64,000 nucleotides of DNA from Hemicentrotus pulcherrimus (GCA_003118195.1 BEXV01000324.1:212836-276835); one strand, 5' to 3'. Positions 33,709-48,605 are shown, numbered from the stretch's first letter. Numbers and translations are program-made. Notes: generated from the letters alone by a model not told the origin.

Positions 33709-36700
33709 CGTGCGTTCAGTGCATATTCACTAATGCACTCGCAAACAGGTATTATTTGTATATTTTATCAATAAGTCTAATCTAGTTTCATTCGGTCATG
33801 CTTATTCGTAAGTACGAATTATCGTTTTTCGTATTTCGTATTAAATATATGATTAGTGTATCAGTTGTTGTTTTAAATGTCAGTGTTATTTAATTTGCAC
33901 TTTCGGAAAACGAAAGGAAAATACTAAGAAGTAAATAATACAAAATACTAATAAATACAACAAAAAAGTTACTGCGTCAGAGAAAGAAAAGCCATTCTAT
34001 GAGGAGAGAGACCAGTAAGAACGATGAGACGTTTCCTTTTTTTCCTTTTTTTATGAAAAACACAAATTAAAGGGACTTGGAAACATTGTTCAGATAAGAG
34101 AAAATGGTGCTTAGGTATAGTGACTTCGATGCTAGATGTATTATTGCATATAATTTGAAAGTCTGAGTGAAAACAGACCATTATTAATGACAAAAATTGA
34201 GACAAATTGATCTGATCGATTCCTTTACTCTCCCAACTAAATTATTACAATAAATCAATTACATGTTAGGTGAATGTAAATCGACACTAAGCAATGAATT
34301 GGCTCTGTATGCCATTCCAGACGTTTAAATGTTGAATGTTTTTCAAAAGCCTGTCTTGTGATTTATTTTCATGGGAAAACAGTTTGGAGAATTCAAAAAT
34401 GGCTTGGAGAAATTACTGTTAGAGGGTGTCGCACAGTGACGCCTGCAAAGAAAACCATTATGTATCTTTGTGGTTTGAGATTTTTTTTTCAGGATTATTT
34501 GCATGTAGAGGGTAAGTACGGAAGAAGAAATAAAATAAGTAACATTTCATACAAAATAACGCAGTTTTTTCAATCAACCTTCAACAGTGTTACCGAGTCA
34601 CTTTAAAGCAATCAAATCTTTTCTGACACAAACCACCCAAGAATAGAACTAATATATCTTATTTCTTAGTTATTTCCATTTTGCCATGTTCACTCGCGAG
34701 GACGGGAATACGTCAACCCGGGGCTCATCAAAAAAGGCGCTTATGCTGAAACTGCGAGCAACAGCCAGTTAAAGGTGCTGTTGAATGTTTTGGAGATATG
34801 TCAAATTCAACCGAAAGACTGATATAAAGCTGACGAAGAAATAACCAAGAAAAATAATCTTTCATGAACATAATAGTTAGTTAATTACACAACCGCCCAT
34901 ATACTTTTTTGTATAAAGGGAACTCAAATGACCTTTCATTTGTCTTGAATTGTAAAGTTTGATGTTAGAAACCATCTGAAAATAAACTCATATACATAAT
35001 TCAAAGTATTTTCATTTTCACTCGAAAATGTGAAAAGATCCTTTATGAAGAATCAATCAATAAGAGCCAGTATGAAATCAACTGGCAATCCATCATGGCA
35101 GAGCTCGAATATCGGCTCCCTCGATATCATATCCTCTCACGAGAGGTCATCACCAAAACAACATCAATTTCAACAAGTTGAAGTCTCTTCAATGGTTCTA
35201 AATTGAATAAAATTTCTTTGCAAATCAAATATAAATTGAACCTTACGATACACTATTCGACAGACAAAGCAGCACCATCGGTATCCTTGGGCACTGAAAC
35301 ATAAGATATGTAACAAATTTTATGAAATGCCCCACACGATTGGGCTTACGAGGTTAAGATGTCCTTTGAACGCACTTGTTTCGTTTCGTTCATCTCGGCA
35401 AGATTTAAAATTCACTGGAAATGGAAGAAGAAAAAAAAAATGGTCATCATAACATTTTTTTTCTTCTTCAAATCAGCCCTGTGATAACTTCGATATAAGT
35501 ATCACGTTCTCAACTGCTGCGAAATATATAAAATTGTGAAGTTTTATAGAAAGACACCTAAAAATAACGTGCAAGGATTTTGGAGTAATGTTCGCCCGAG
35601 GGTTACCACGACGCCTAATGCCAAATATGAATAAATCATATTGCTACTGTAGCTTGAATATTAATGACAACGGTATGATATTACACATGTTCCTGATAAT
35701 ATCATTTTTCTGCAGACTAGAACAAAAATATGACAACTAGCAAGTAGAAACCCAGCAAATGTGTAACGTTCTCAAGATTTTCGCAAAAACGTGTACATAT
35801 ATTTTATGTACGTCCCTAAAAGAGTTTCTTATCCCTGGGGAAAGGCCTACATGAACAAACATGAAAGAGGATTAACAAAAATGTTAATAGGGCGGATTCT
35901 GAGGCAGATTGACATGACGTTCAACATAGATTAGATAGATGCTAACAAATTCATCGGCTACATACACAACAACACACGCACAGGCGCGCGCACGCACATA
36001 TCCACATTAGATAAATGAAACTGATTGCGAATATTAGAAAATGTATTACATCTGCTCAAGAACATTTCACGGTACATTTCTAAACGATACATCTTTCATC
36101 ACATCAAAACAATTGATTTGACAAAGTGTGACAGATACAAACACAATTTTAAAAAATAACTTAAAGTCATTGCAACAAAACTGGAAAATGCTGATAACAA
36201 TTATTAATTGAGAAATAATCTAAACAATTAAGTGCTTAGATAATAACGTGGTAAGGTGAAACTGGTGAAATAATTTACGTTTTATATGTCATATCGCCAA
36301 CTATTTGAATGCATTGCGATTTTCCTTTTTTTTTTTCTTTCTATTTACCTTGATAGACACATGCATCTCAAGAGTAGTCCTTGTGATTTTCTGCCCTCAA
36401 CAATTACAAACACTTCACTATTTTTGTTTCATCACGTGCCCTACGTGCCTGTTCTGTTTGAATGAAAAATTACGCGCTCCACCGATGCACAAATCCATTC
36501 GGTAATAAAGAATTGAATCTTGGCATAGAGATAAAGGTCTGTTCCCTTCGATAGAACTTAAGATAAGACTCCCCTTACCTTGACTAGTTTTTTTTTTTCT
36601 TCCTTACATAATTATCAGATAGTGAATTAGATGTTAAGGGAGTTCTGTTAATCATTCTATAGACATATGAGACTTCGGAGAAATAACGCGACATGATGTA

Positions 36701-37570
36701 CAAGGAAGACTGAATTCAATTCAATTCTGTAACATGTATTGCAATTCATGTGTCATGGATGTATTTTCTTAGGTAATTAATCAAGAATGATACTTAGATT
36801 TTGCTAAGATTAATTTAGCCAATCTAAAATGTACATTGAGGTTTACTTTATCGCATAGTTCACCAACATAACTGATATAGAATTTCAAAAAAGATATCTT
36901 CTCGAGTTGAGCCACATTTATAACCTCGTCAGTATTTTGTCACGTATTACGTAGGGTAATTTGAATTTGTGTGTACATTGTTTTGTGATATGTTGAAGCG
37001 AGACAAAAACATTATCAATTATCTCAAACGATCATCTCACACTAGCGTGCATATATTTTTCATTTCAAGAAATATGACGAGAAATAGCTCAAAATTCTAA
37101 ATAGGCATGGTTTGCGAAAAGGGAAACAGATCCTTGGACTAATAGTTGTCATCCCACTACTAGCAGTAAGATGAATTTACGCCCATCTGCTGTGTTAACC
37201 TCGAATCAGACATTCCAAATTTGTTAATCAATAATGACCATTACAAAAAATGGGAGAATAAGATTATAACACAAATAAAGTTAATTTCAGATTTTTCGTC
37301 GCATTCATATTCGATGTTTTTCTTTTTTCTTATCAAAGAGTAATGTGTTTGATACAGTGTATCGAAATATACGCAACATTACTGTTCTTATGAAATTCTT
37401 CTATCTTGAGAATGCTCCTTGCTACTTCCAGGAAAGGCCGATAACTTCGGACGTTGAATGGCCCGATGAAATCGCCTGTAATGCTCTCCTTGGTTGAAAT
37501 GGTGAATTTCTTCAAAAGCTTTGCCATAGTGGTAAGCTGCGTTTACTGGGAACAAACAATACTGTTTGAT
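33709..37570. other. No recognised gene; possible microexon
   Basis: AT-rich sequence with poly-T runs (for example about 36326-36336). A 19-nt segment at 34493-34511 sits between a strong acceptor (gatttttttttcag) and a perfect donor (gtaagt), but with no adjoining exon identified it is only a curiosity. Confidence 0.4.
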
Positions 37571-37615
37571 CTATAAATCAAAGATGGTTTGAGCTGTCCG
37601 TGAGGAAACTCTTAC

Positions 37616-37980
37616 GTGCACAGCATTTCTGCCAACACGTAAGAGGGATGTTGGTCGCAGGCAGGCGAATGTCTCGGAGGAGAAACGGGCCGGATTCAGC
37701 ATCACCTTGCATGGCCAGCCAGTCGACTCCATCCTCCATCCATCGATAATACGCTGTGGTGGTGCGTCACTTCTCAAGTGGATCACTCTAGATTTGGATC
37801 GATTAGTCAAACAAACCGACAAAGCACTGAAAGGGGGGTATCTCAATGGACGCCAGCTCCACATGCAAGAAAACTTGGAATGATCCAGGGATGAGGGGGG
37901 GCAGAGGGCACTCATTTCATTCATTTGAAAGAGGGCCCAACATGCTTCTGAATATTTCAAATCAATAAAACATGCCGGAC
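37616..37980 (-). CDS. Candidate internal coding exon, unknown protein
   Basis: On the minus strand the acceptor atttctacttttaacccag is strong, the donor cac|gtaagag is good, and the 365 nt between are open in one frame (phase 1 to phase 0). Other frames contain stops. The frame stays open past both splice sites, 153 codons in total, longer than expected by chance at this composition. The segment is GC-rich. The peptide is Ser/Cys/Arg-rich with LTNRSKSRVIHLRSDAPP and GWPCKVMLNPARFSSETF. No domain recognised. Shorter frames in other registers also look protein-like, so the reading frame is not certain. Confidence 0.3.
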
Positions 37981-38032
37981 CTGGGTTAAAAGTAGAAATT
38001 CTTAATATGTTAATATAATGTAAATAACACAC

Positions 38033-40204
38033 TGGTTCCTATATTTCAGTTCAATGTGAGAGTGATAATAATATTTCAATCAACCTTTGCAGTATGAAAA
38101 CAAATTTTGGTAAAATAATACATAATGTATCTTTCATCAATATTCGACTTAAAAAATACTCTTTTACATTAAGATACAATTTGAGTGAAATTTTGCCATC
38201 AGATTTCTGGAGCTCCCAACACTTTAGAGGGGCATAAGTTATGATGGATTGAAAGCAAACATGTCATGAACATCTTGCTTTCAGAAAATGATCCCTCGTT
38301 GTGCTAATTATGCACGATATTTAATGACAAGACAAATAAAGCCTGAACAAACGAGTACAAAATAGTGTAGATGTGCTAAATGTGTGTGCTATCCAGCTCA
38401 GTCTTGAACGAGCTTATCCAGAAATGATAGAACAGCTATCCATTGTGATTAATAGTCATCGGACATTTAAAACATCATTGTATAATGTTCATGCGTGTAA
38501 AAAAAAAAATTAATGGTCTGTGCTTGATAATGACTAATGAATACTTTGTTACTATTAGAATAAGAAACGTATGATATCTTATACTTGAAAGAATATAAAT
38601 TAAACATTCAAGTACGTGTGATATGTTGCTTTTGACTATCCATCATTGTGTTAAACACTCTTTATTTTGTTTTATTTATTTCAATGTTACCCGAACAAAA
38701 AAAACAAAAAAATCAAACAAATACCTTCGAAATGCATTTATTCAATCTGTGTGATTTATTGCGTATTCAAAATGGAGATTACAGAAAGACGCAAGCAACT
38801 TAATTTACTTCAGCTAGCCAACCCACTGCCTGTAAACAGTGATTTCACTCCGTCGTCCATGGCTGCATGCAACAATTACATCCGTAATGACGCGAAACAT
38901 AGTTTATAACCCCACGGCTGCATCAACATTCACCCACATTTAAAGCATTCTTAGTCTGTCGATCAAGACTCCTTTTTTTCCCCCGCCAAAAGTTCTGTAG
39001 CAGACGATACATAGTGGGTATTGGGTTTCGTCGCATTAGGGTGAGACGCACGAAGATCCGGATTGAATGATTCAAGAGACGTAGCTTAAATGCAGCAAAG
39101 TGCAATCGGGTGTTAAGGAGGTAATATACACCCAGGGATTGAGCCTGGTCTATACCCCGATAAGAAGCGTGAGCTGTCACTCCATTGTTAAGAATTCAGG
39201 TTTACTTGTGTCCGACGATGCACTTTCGGTTACGGTCAATTTCGGCAAGACCTTCAAGGTGGGATAAGATGCGATGGATGTTAACCCTGCCTTGTATAAA
39301 TCAATCGTGCTTTTGCAATCCCCAGCTTGTAATGAACTTCATGGGAACTAGGATTACCGCATCAGATAATCCAATCTTGAATTCAATAGCACGACTTGAA
39401 AGAGGATCTCCTAACTGATTGCCGGATAGGCGGGCTTCTGAGACTTCACCAATCGCCCCGAAGCAATGTTTACGCTCAGAACGTTTAAAGCAATTAAGAC
39501 GTCAAAAGTTGATGAATTTCAGCCGATAGTGGCTGCAAGAACTCCCATCGGCACATTACGCGGAGGAATAAAATAGATGGTAGAATGAGATAACATTAAT
39601 CATGTTCAATATCTCAACATTTAATTTTTTGGGGGAAAATCTATAATATCAACAAACCTTTTACACATCTACGTTAGATGTGGACTTATATCCTCACCAG
39701 ATTCGTTAACAAAGATCTGATCTTGTAGACATTTGTTGATAAGGATTCATTTCTTGATGTAACATTACACCCTCCTTATGATAAGGCAAATACAAGGGAA
39801 AAGGTAAAAATATGGGAGAAAATTATCGCTCATGAGTATAGTATAAAGGCCTATCCACAATTTTAAATGTGAAATTACCTATCAAAAAGAAGGAGGAAAA
39901 TTCCAACTAATCCTTATTTAACACACAAACAGTTTCAATGTCTTCAGTCTAATAATAACCTCCCAATTGGGGACACATCGAGTAGGTCTGATTAATATTC
40001 CGTACGAGCTTATATTTAAAAGCTTCGACCGCTCCTATCATCAATCCCTGACCTACCTGCTGCTAATGACACCTTATAGATGGACCCTCCTCTGATTGGG
40101 ACCCCCTCGGTACCGGTCTACACCCAACAATGTTCCTTTAAATATCAACCGCGCTGGCTATTGACTTAGTTGGTATCACCATGATTGAATGTGGATTTTA
40201 CATT
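38033..40204. other. No recognised gene
   Basis: 38.9-39.5 kb is somewhat GC-richer and holds overlapping frames of about 80 codons on both strands (38923-39180 minus; 39185-39418 plus). I could not attach splice sites or homology to either. Confidence 0.45.
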
Positions 40205-40440
40205 CGAGTTTGAGTTTGAGTTTGAAGTTTATTATCCAAAACAAAAAGTACATCAATATAACAATCAAATGTGAATGATTAACATTGAAAGGATGAATGG
40301 GAGCAGAAAATAGCATTTAATGCTAATCGTGTCTGGTACCACTAACACACACAAGACGTATCACAGCAATAAATGAGAATGTAATGAATAAATATGAATA
40401 ACTATTGAATACATACTTAAGCTACAAACTATTCTACATC
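40205..40440 (-). mobile_element. LINE 3' end
   Basis: Read on the minus strand the segment ends with aataaacttc followed by aaactcaaactcaaactc, a short tandem tail after an AATAAA, the same design as the 31.3-kb LINE. Upstream on that strand is AT-rich 3' UTR-like sequence with no reverse transcriptase frame, so only the end of the element is present or recognisable. Confidence 0.5.
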
Positions 40441-43400
40441 TAGGGTAAATATGTTCTGTGCTTAAATACAAAGCTTTGGTATTTTACACTAGCTAAAAGA
40501 TAAAGAACTAAAATATTCAGATGGAGTACTGTCATTCTCAACCCCAGAAGCCAAGCCCCCCCCCCCCCTTAAAAAGAAGGAAAGGGACAAAGTTAACTAA
40601 CATTACAGATGGAATGATATGAATACATGTCACATCCTCAGTATTCCAGTATTCCTTTAGGTATACTGTCAAATTAAAGCTTGAAAGGACCGATGTCAAG
40701 TAATTTGTCGATAATGTGGTATCCTTTGAATAGGGCGAGTGAATTTTTACTAATATTACTTTTGAAAATTGTCCTCGGATTATCAATATCATAGTCATAC
40801 AGTAAATAAAGTTACAGTAGTTATGATTCTTATTATTCTGCCATAATGTAGAGCCTTAAACATTACCCGCGCAAAAAAAAAATCAAAAATCAAAAAATTA
40901 TATCTTTGTATATTTTATTATCTGATCATAATTATGTGGGTATCTTTAAGTTTTCAGTTGACGTGGGGAACAGAAACGTAATTTGATGTTAATCTGAATC
41001 TGACCAAAGATTCCTTCAACGGTTCTAAAATCCGAATCAGAAATTAAAGTTTGTTAATTGTAAACATTCATTTCTGGCTGTATTTTCACAATATGCTTTA
41101 ACATTTCTCGATGTACATGTAAGAATTTCCGATATTTCGTAGATATGAACACATTCAAGTTTGAATAAGGATAAGATCTTAGCAAACATTGTCAGCAAAA
41201 CTGACGGTTATCGTCTCTCGCACTGTGGTTATGTCACCAAACATGGAAAGACTGGTGTTGTGATATTGACATTATGTGCCTGGATCCTTCATGATTAACA
41301 AGCTGATCTGGAATGAAATCGTGAGGGTGCAACAGCTTGACATGGCGTCGGATAGTCATATTTCAACCTCGTGGATGGCATCGTCAATTTGGATTTTCTG
41401 CTGTTCCCATTTGACGACTTCTTTTCATCAGGATTATTGACCTACTTCGCCAATAATAGGTCCCGCTTGTCGCCTTCACTATATCCTGTATTTTAAAGCC
41501 CAATGTACCGAAACTACCATCAAGTAATGGTTGGAAATTGTTTCATATTAAACATGCGTATTATTCAAAATTCGAATTGAGATATTAATGTTTTAACGAA
41601 AAAAATGTAGAATAGACATTTGTAAAACACCTAAAAGTAAATCTAATGACAGTTAAAGGTGTTCCATATGTCATTAGCGAAAGTAACATGCAATTGTTAA
41701 GATGTATTCTGCACACTGTTGTCAAAATAAAAAATTAAGGTCTTATAATGACATTTTACCATAATACAGTTAGTTTGCATTCCGCATAAGAGTTTAAATA
41801 GACATTTCCACATAGAGTATTTGTGTGCCAGTGTGTATGTATTACAAAATAAATTTATACATAAAATTGTTAAAAGCCATATTCGAGAACAGATGATCTT
41901 GTTGGATCATTTATTTGAGTTCTCTCAGCTTCCCCTGATCGCTGGTGGGCGATGACTAAAGATTGATTAAGAATTAATTAGACCCATGTCTGGGCTTTCT
42001 ACGAATACCGACGAAAGCAACGAGGCCTTTAAAAAAAGAGGATTCGGATTGACATATGTAGGATGGCATTTTAGTGATGTAGCATGGAATGAAAGGAACA
42101 AATCAAATTACGGCACGTGCCTAGTGTGTGTGAAGCTGTTCTGGCTTCAACGTGACAAGAAGTAGATCGGATAACACCCTGCTCTGCCTCTTGACGACAC
42201 ACCACCATGTCGGCCTGGCATCCGCTATTTTTTTTTTTTTCATGGAACAGGTGGTCCCTAGGAAGAACTTAGTTTCTATCTAGCCATATTCTATCTACCA
42301 TCACTGGGCGTTACATTTCGAAGAGCATAGTCCAAGAGGAGTCAGGTGATAAGGCGGGCTTAATGTATATCGATGTATTCTGGACTGTGATCAGAATACT
42401 TCATTAAGCAATGGTTAAGTATAGATTGCAACGTGCACGGGATCTAAATCAGGAGATAAATCAATTAACTCCGTATTCATTATTTTAAGATTTGACACAC
42501 AAATCATGCTTTATTGGATGTAAGGAACTATATGTTGAAAAGGGAAGTGTGTTATATGTAAAGGAATCAATATATAATGTATATAATGTCGGAGTCTGTA
42601 CGGTTGTGTAAATTATGAGTTTGTAGAAAGATTAACAAAATTACGCTTTCCTCTATCCGCCTATACTCAGATTTGTTTTTTGTTTCTTCTTCTCTTTTGG
42701 ACTAGTAATCTGCTTTTAACCACTGATGTTGCATAGCGAATATCTTGCTTATTTGTTTATGCGTGGATACTTCCGCGTATATTTAATTCGTATCATGCTA
42801 AGGTCTAAAGATATCAGATAAGATTATTTTCAAGGATAGAGGTAAATTGAAAAACACATTAAGGTATGGAAAAAAAGAAGATATAAAGGGAGTGCTGAGA
42901 ATATCGAAACTTTCCAAAAAACACATAAAGGATACAGTGATACGTATAAATGATAATCTGTAAAGTAACTTAGGTTTCGAAAGTAAAAAAAAAATTGAGC
43001 AACTATACTTCAAATCGAATAGAAGACTACTATAAATGCAAATAGAAACAAATGTACATAATACGCTAGTCTAAGGATATTTTCTGGATGAATTGTATGT
43101 TGTTGTTTTTTCAAGGAAGGATAACGAAAATTGAGAGGCCAGTGTAAAATGTACTCATGCCTTATAATGGAAGGACTTAGGAAAATTCACCATTTTAATG
43201 GGAAACCATCGTTTGCGATCCCTCCTTACAAAAATGCAGATCTCTTTTTTCCTCAAGTTATCAAGCATGTGCTGCCATAGCGGCATCTCGTCATTGCTCG
43301 GGTGAATATTAAGAGGCCTTTTGAGGTTGTTGTGGTATTACATTTCATTTAGTATCTTACATAATGGAAATAATTCTGAAGAACAGGAATCTGAGAGGGG

Positions 43401-45759
43401 GAAAAATAAAATAAGTACCAGGGCGAAAGCTATGAGACAAAACCTCAGTATTATATGATTATTATTTCATTACTTTGAAAGACTTATTATCCTTTTCGAG
43501 GAGAATAAAAAATTGATGTATTATTAATGAAGGAAACATTCTGAAACCCTACGCTATATATATTTGTACGCCTAAAACAAGAGTATCGCTAATAGAATGT
43601 GGAGGCATGAAACACTCTCCAGTTTTTCATAGTCACAATGGCAAATTTAGAATTTGAAGGACCATCTTTTCTTTCATTTTTCCTTCTTAAAATTGAAAAT
43701 TCCGCGAAAAACATTTCACGAAACCATGTCTGCATTTTACAAGTTGATAACCTTCAAAACCTTCTGAGCATTTTGTTTCAAGCTTGACATTGTTTTCATT
43801 GCTTTTGAGCAAACCAGGAATTTATGTCCGCAAGTTCGTCAGAAAATTTCATCTCATAACTCAAAATCTCATAATATTCCTAACTCAGATAAAACCATAA
43901 AAGGGTTCTAATACTCTTTGCCAAAGATAGGTGTCTCAGAAAATAAATACAACCACACGTAGGAATAAGAACATAAATATTAAGAATATGTTATTTTGAA
44001 ATGTCCCCAGGGGACAGTATTTACAGATTACCACGGAAAGGAGATCAGTTTCCCTCGTGAGACCAGATATTGGCTGACATTTCAATTTTACGGATTATGT
44101 ATATGATTATTAGCACGATTAGACTAACAGGTTTGATCTCTGGGAAAGAATAATTTCGGAACCACCTATCTCGCTAAAATTTAACATTTTACCTTTCAAT
44201 ATTAGTATGCGGAAGGGGATTCTTTTTTAAGTGGTTCTGAAAAAAAAACCTGGTCGAAATGATTTGTAGTGCGTATGCAATGTCCGGGGAGTAATATTAT
44301 ATTTGGGGCAGCAGTAATGTCAGCAAAAATGTCTACAGTTGAAAAAAACAAGTAACTAAAATTTACCAATACAACTAGGAATTTTGAGAAGAATACAAAG
44401 TGAATGTGACTATTAACTCAAAAAGCATATAGACTGTTATCTTAATTATTGTGATACATGTGCATATTTACAACTTTTTTGCGTTTTGAGTTCTGTCTCA
44501 TAGAAGTGCCAGTGTAATAATACTGTCATTCGCAAAGAATGCTAATGTTTGAGGCTAAAAGATAAGTTGACTTCTGGTAATAGTAGAAAATAAATTCTCA
44601 CAATCGAACAAAGCGTACACTGAATGTTCAGCATTACAAATAAATGACATGTATATGGGCTGAGTAATAAGCATAGAAAGATAACGAAATCAAGGTCAGT
44701 AGGCCCGACACCATGTGCTTAACACATGTCACTATGTGTACAAATAATGAGAGTTGTGCTTTTTATTGGAGATGATTTCCAGCGAGTTTTTATGAGGTTG
44801 TTTTAATTTTACTGGTTCAAAAAAATCAATCTAAGGCAGAATAACCAATCAAGAATAAATTATAGCCATGTTCTTTCGACATACGATGCCCATACTAGAG
44901 CTCAAGATTAGCTTTAATGTCTACCGCTCTTGTTGCCACGCAAATGGAGCTTTTTATTAAGAGGTAATTACTAGACATTCTAAAGGAGACAGTCTACTAA
45001 TCATTTTAGCCATCAAGCAAAACTGAATCTTTTAATAAATCATCGTCCATAAATCAGATATCGCTTCTCTTTGGAAATAAAGATCTGAGTACACGAAAAT
45101 AGCGATTCAAATCAATGGTTTGTTGCCCTGTCATTTAATGACCAAATGCTCTGAAGAAAGTCCCTGACCTTTACACAGGGAAACAAATTTTAACTTAATT
45201 AAAAAAATCTTTGTTTGACCGTGCATGTCATAAATAGAGAACGTTATGTATAACCTACAAGCAATATTTAACTTTATTCTTTAGTTTATTTATGCTTCAA
45301 TCGCATCTGGAAATTACAGTTCGCATCTTTATATCCCCTATATGAATTTGCTTGACTCGCTGAAAATTCTCAGGCAAAAATTAAGAAATACTCGAAAATG
45401 TCTTCAAGATGGTAATAATTGGTCCTTCAAATCGAAATATCAATCCGCCATAGAGTCATCCCACATGCACAAAAAGGCATCAAGGAAAAAATTGAAAGAA
45501 TATATTGTACTTTTTCGAGCATCATTAAGTCGTGTGCCAATCGTCAACCAATCCTAAAATAATGTTCTGCTAAGAATTGACAACTTGTTATTCTCCATCG
45601 GTCACTATGTGACTTTCACACTTTAAAAAACGTGTATATCATCCAATGTCCACAGATGACCTTATAAAATGGATGCTGGTATATCAATAAATTTAGAAAG
45701 ATAAACTTTTAAAAAGTCCCGTTTCGCAAGTGATAGACGTTGATGAAGAAGGTAGGTGT
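40441..45759. other. No recognised gene; weak LINE-like fragment at 45.3-45.6 kb
   Basis: Mostly featureless AT-rich DNA with a 14-base C run at about 40555-40568. The 71-codon frame at 45342-45557 (+) is basic (LRQKLRNTRKCL, then KKASRKKLKEY) and resembles the basic linker before the reverse transcriptase in many LINEs. This is a weak match and may be chance. Confidence 0.4.
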
Positions 45760-45783
45760 TATATATATATATATATATATATA
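45760..45783. repeat. (AT)n microsatellite
   Basis: Pure ta dinucleotide run, length polymorphism likely. Confidence 0.95.
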
Positions 45784-48221
45784 AATAACTGATGATATTG
45801 GAAACCTAATACAAGATGTAACAAATTGTTTATCTCGATGAAAATGGTTGCCAGAGGATACTAATCGATCATTCACTACAGGAGACAGTTGTGCTATCAA
45901 GGTAGGGATTTAAACAACTATTAAAAAAAGGGTTATTGATTGTCATCCTTGTATAAGTTCATCAAGAATGATGAGGTAATCAGATACCACTTTGATCTGT
46001 CGCCCTTAGAAATGAATTCAATAACTAATCTTGTTCACAATAATCTATGGTTTACAACAAAATATAAATGCAATAAAGTATATCAAATGACTAAGGATTG
46101 AGTCTTGCCGAAAAAAAGAAATCATACTCCACCCTAATGATAAAAACTCATTCTCCATGCTCTGTTTTTCTAAATTTCATTGGGTTCCTCTCGTCTCTGT
46201 GTTAAAAAGAAACATTCAAAGACACATTCAACAATTTCCTGACGGTATTCTTTAATTATCTGGCATTACTCTTTTTTGTTCGACGTACAATGTTAAATCA
46301 TTGCAATGTTCCCTCCGATTAATATATCATAATGAAATTTCCTTGGAAGGTGAATAAGTTTTGTCAGGACAATGCACACGTCCTCTTCGTCCTAATGTTG
46401 ATTGTTCATTGATTTCAACTAAAAAGAGAACATCATGAAAACGTATATAAAGCCATTAATTTCCAATATCATTTCTACAGTGTGGGCGGTGGATAGGTAC
46501 TGAGAAACAGAAGCCTTTTTCAAACGAGTTTCAAGGACCCCTTACCCGCAATTCATTCCAGCAGGAAATTAGTATTTCTGCACTGGCGTCCACTGTAGAG
46601 CTAACCTTGCGCTCTACTGTCACAAATCACGTGCAGCATTGGCCAAACCAGTGATTTTAGAAATGGAGAAAAGGACATTATTGTCTGTCCGTTTGTTTTC
46701 TTTTATTAAAATTGACGAACAATGGGGAAGAAATAGAGGAAATGCCATCGGAATAACGCGTGTATTTGAATAGACATGGCTGCATTTTATTGGGAAATCA
46801 ATGATTAAAGTGACCAGAAGTAATGTAGATTATTCCTTTAGACAAAGGAATAATTTATAAAAGATCCAAATAATAATAAGAAAATTGTTGACTGTTGCGA
46901 TTCTATATCAACCAGCAAAATATAGGGCGAGGATCTTATTTGATATGTATTAAATCAATTACAAACTTCACAACTTGAAACTTCACAGTTTCCGTCTTTC
47001 ATTATTGTAATGTTTNTCTCTCTCTCTCTCTTTCCCTCTTTCTATGTATGTATCTCTTTCATTAAGTTAGCTTAGTTAGCTAGTGAGAAATAATACCATT
47101 TAGTTCTTCTTCTTAAGCCCGGGGTGGAAAAGCTGCGTGGTAAAGTTACTTATTGACAGGCTTGCTCCCCCAAGAAGATAGAATCTTTAATGTTTTCCCC
47201 TTTGTAACTCTTCACTCGCCCGAATTCGTTTTTATTACAAAAACCTGTCAATAAAACGTGCTTGCTCATCAATCACGCCAAATAGCTCATTTCTCGTTGC
47301 TACTTTACAGAGACATATTAAAGATGTGGGTCCGAAGGTCGAGCCCTTAAGACATAAGACGGTGGGGGTAATATGCGATTTTTGTTACAACCAGTATTTC
47401 CCCTATGTCAGGGTTAGACAAATCGAATCTAGATGATATCCCTCCCCCTTCATATCCCCCCGGGCTATACAGATGATATTCATAATCATGCCACTCGAGA
47501 GGGCCTTCTGATTATGGAATAATTATGATTTGTGCCATTTTACGTTTGATAAACACCGCCATTAACGGTTCCATTCATATTTTCTCACAGACTTCGTACT
47601 CGTCAAATTCACATTATCCAGGACATTTGCCATCATAAATTCATCATTAAATATGACGAGATACAAACACTCAGCATACTAGGAGCAGTGAAACGCTATT
47701 AAACATAATCATAACATACATGTATATGCTCCTACACTCATTCGTACATTCTAGCTCGAACATGTTATTCGTATTAAATGTATTATCTGGGGCCATTAGG
47801 TTAATTAATTTGATATTATACACTATTATACGGAATGCATTCAGTGAAGCATTGCAGAAGGTATTTACAAAAATTACAGCGAACGCCGGGTAAAATGAAC
47901 TTATGATATATTGTACATGTTGGAGAGAAAAAACAGAAATACATCTGAATATACACGTAAACAACACCTTTTTTTTTTTAAGAAGATCGATTTTTTAAGT
48001 GATTTCTTCTCTCATTCCAATTACGCATCAGAAGGCAACAAACTTAGTGGGTGGTTGTTTGGGAATAGTTCATCTTTGAGCGCCTTTTTCTGGCTTAGTT
48101 TCTTTGTTTCATCATCTTGGGAGTAAGATTCATAGGCGCTAGTTCTCCGAGAGTATGGTCCAGGGTGATAGTCAAATAAAATCAAATCAATGACCGGAAT
48201 CCGTCATTTTTTTACATGATT
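45784..48221. other. No recognised gene
   Basis: Includes a CT microsatellite at 47017-47033 preceded by a single N at 47016. No coding or RNA feature supported. Confidence 0.5.
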
Positions 48222-48605
48222 TTAAAGGTATAGACCAGTTTTGGAAACGCTCCCCTCTCAAAAAGTGATATGGAAGCTCTTAATACCAATCATGTGAAAG
48301 AATATTTTTTGACTAATACGCGATGATATAAATTTTGCCGGGAAACCGCTTACTAATTGATATATTTGGTACATTATTATATCTAACAGGGCTGGATATA
48401 TATCGCGTAGTCCCATATACATCTTTGTGTGTACAGTGCTTGTAACTTTACCAAGACTAGGCCAAATTTATTATCATTTTGATGATTCCAGAACCTCGCA
48501 GTACACACCGATACTTACAAACTAGATGATCACCCTTTTCTGATCCACTCCACAATGTTTCTTTCACAATTCAATCGCATGACCAGAACAGGTCTATACC
48601 TTTAA
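48222..48605 (-). mobile_element. MITE family 1, subfamily B, copy 2
   Basis: Outer ends are ttaaaggtatagaccagttt and, inverted at the right, aggtctatacctttaa. 384 bp, flanked by TTAA. On the minus strand it aligns with 26093-26467 along its full length, with extra bases mainly near the centre (ggctggatatatatcgcg). Confidence 0.9.

Noticed and set aside
37970..38000. NPGP in the minus-strand 153-codon frame, as in 2A ribosome-skipping peptides
   Set aside because: The upstream DxE pattern required before NPGP is missing (it reads ILRISTFNPGP), and these codons overlap a good splice acceptor.
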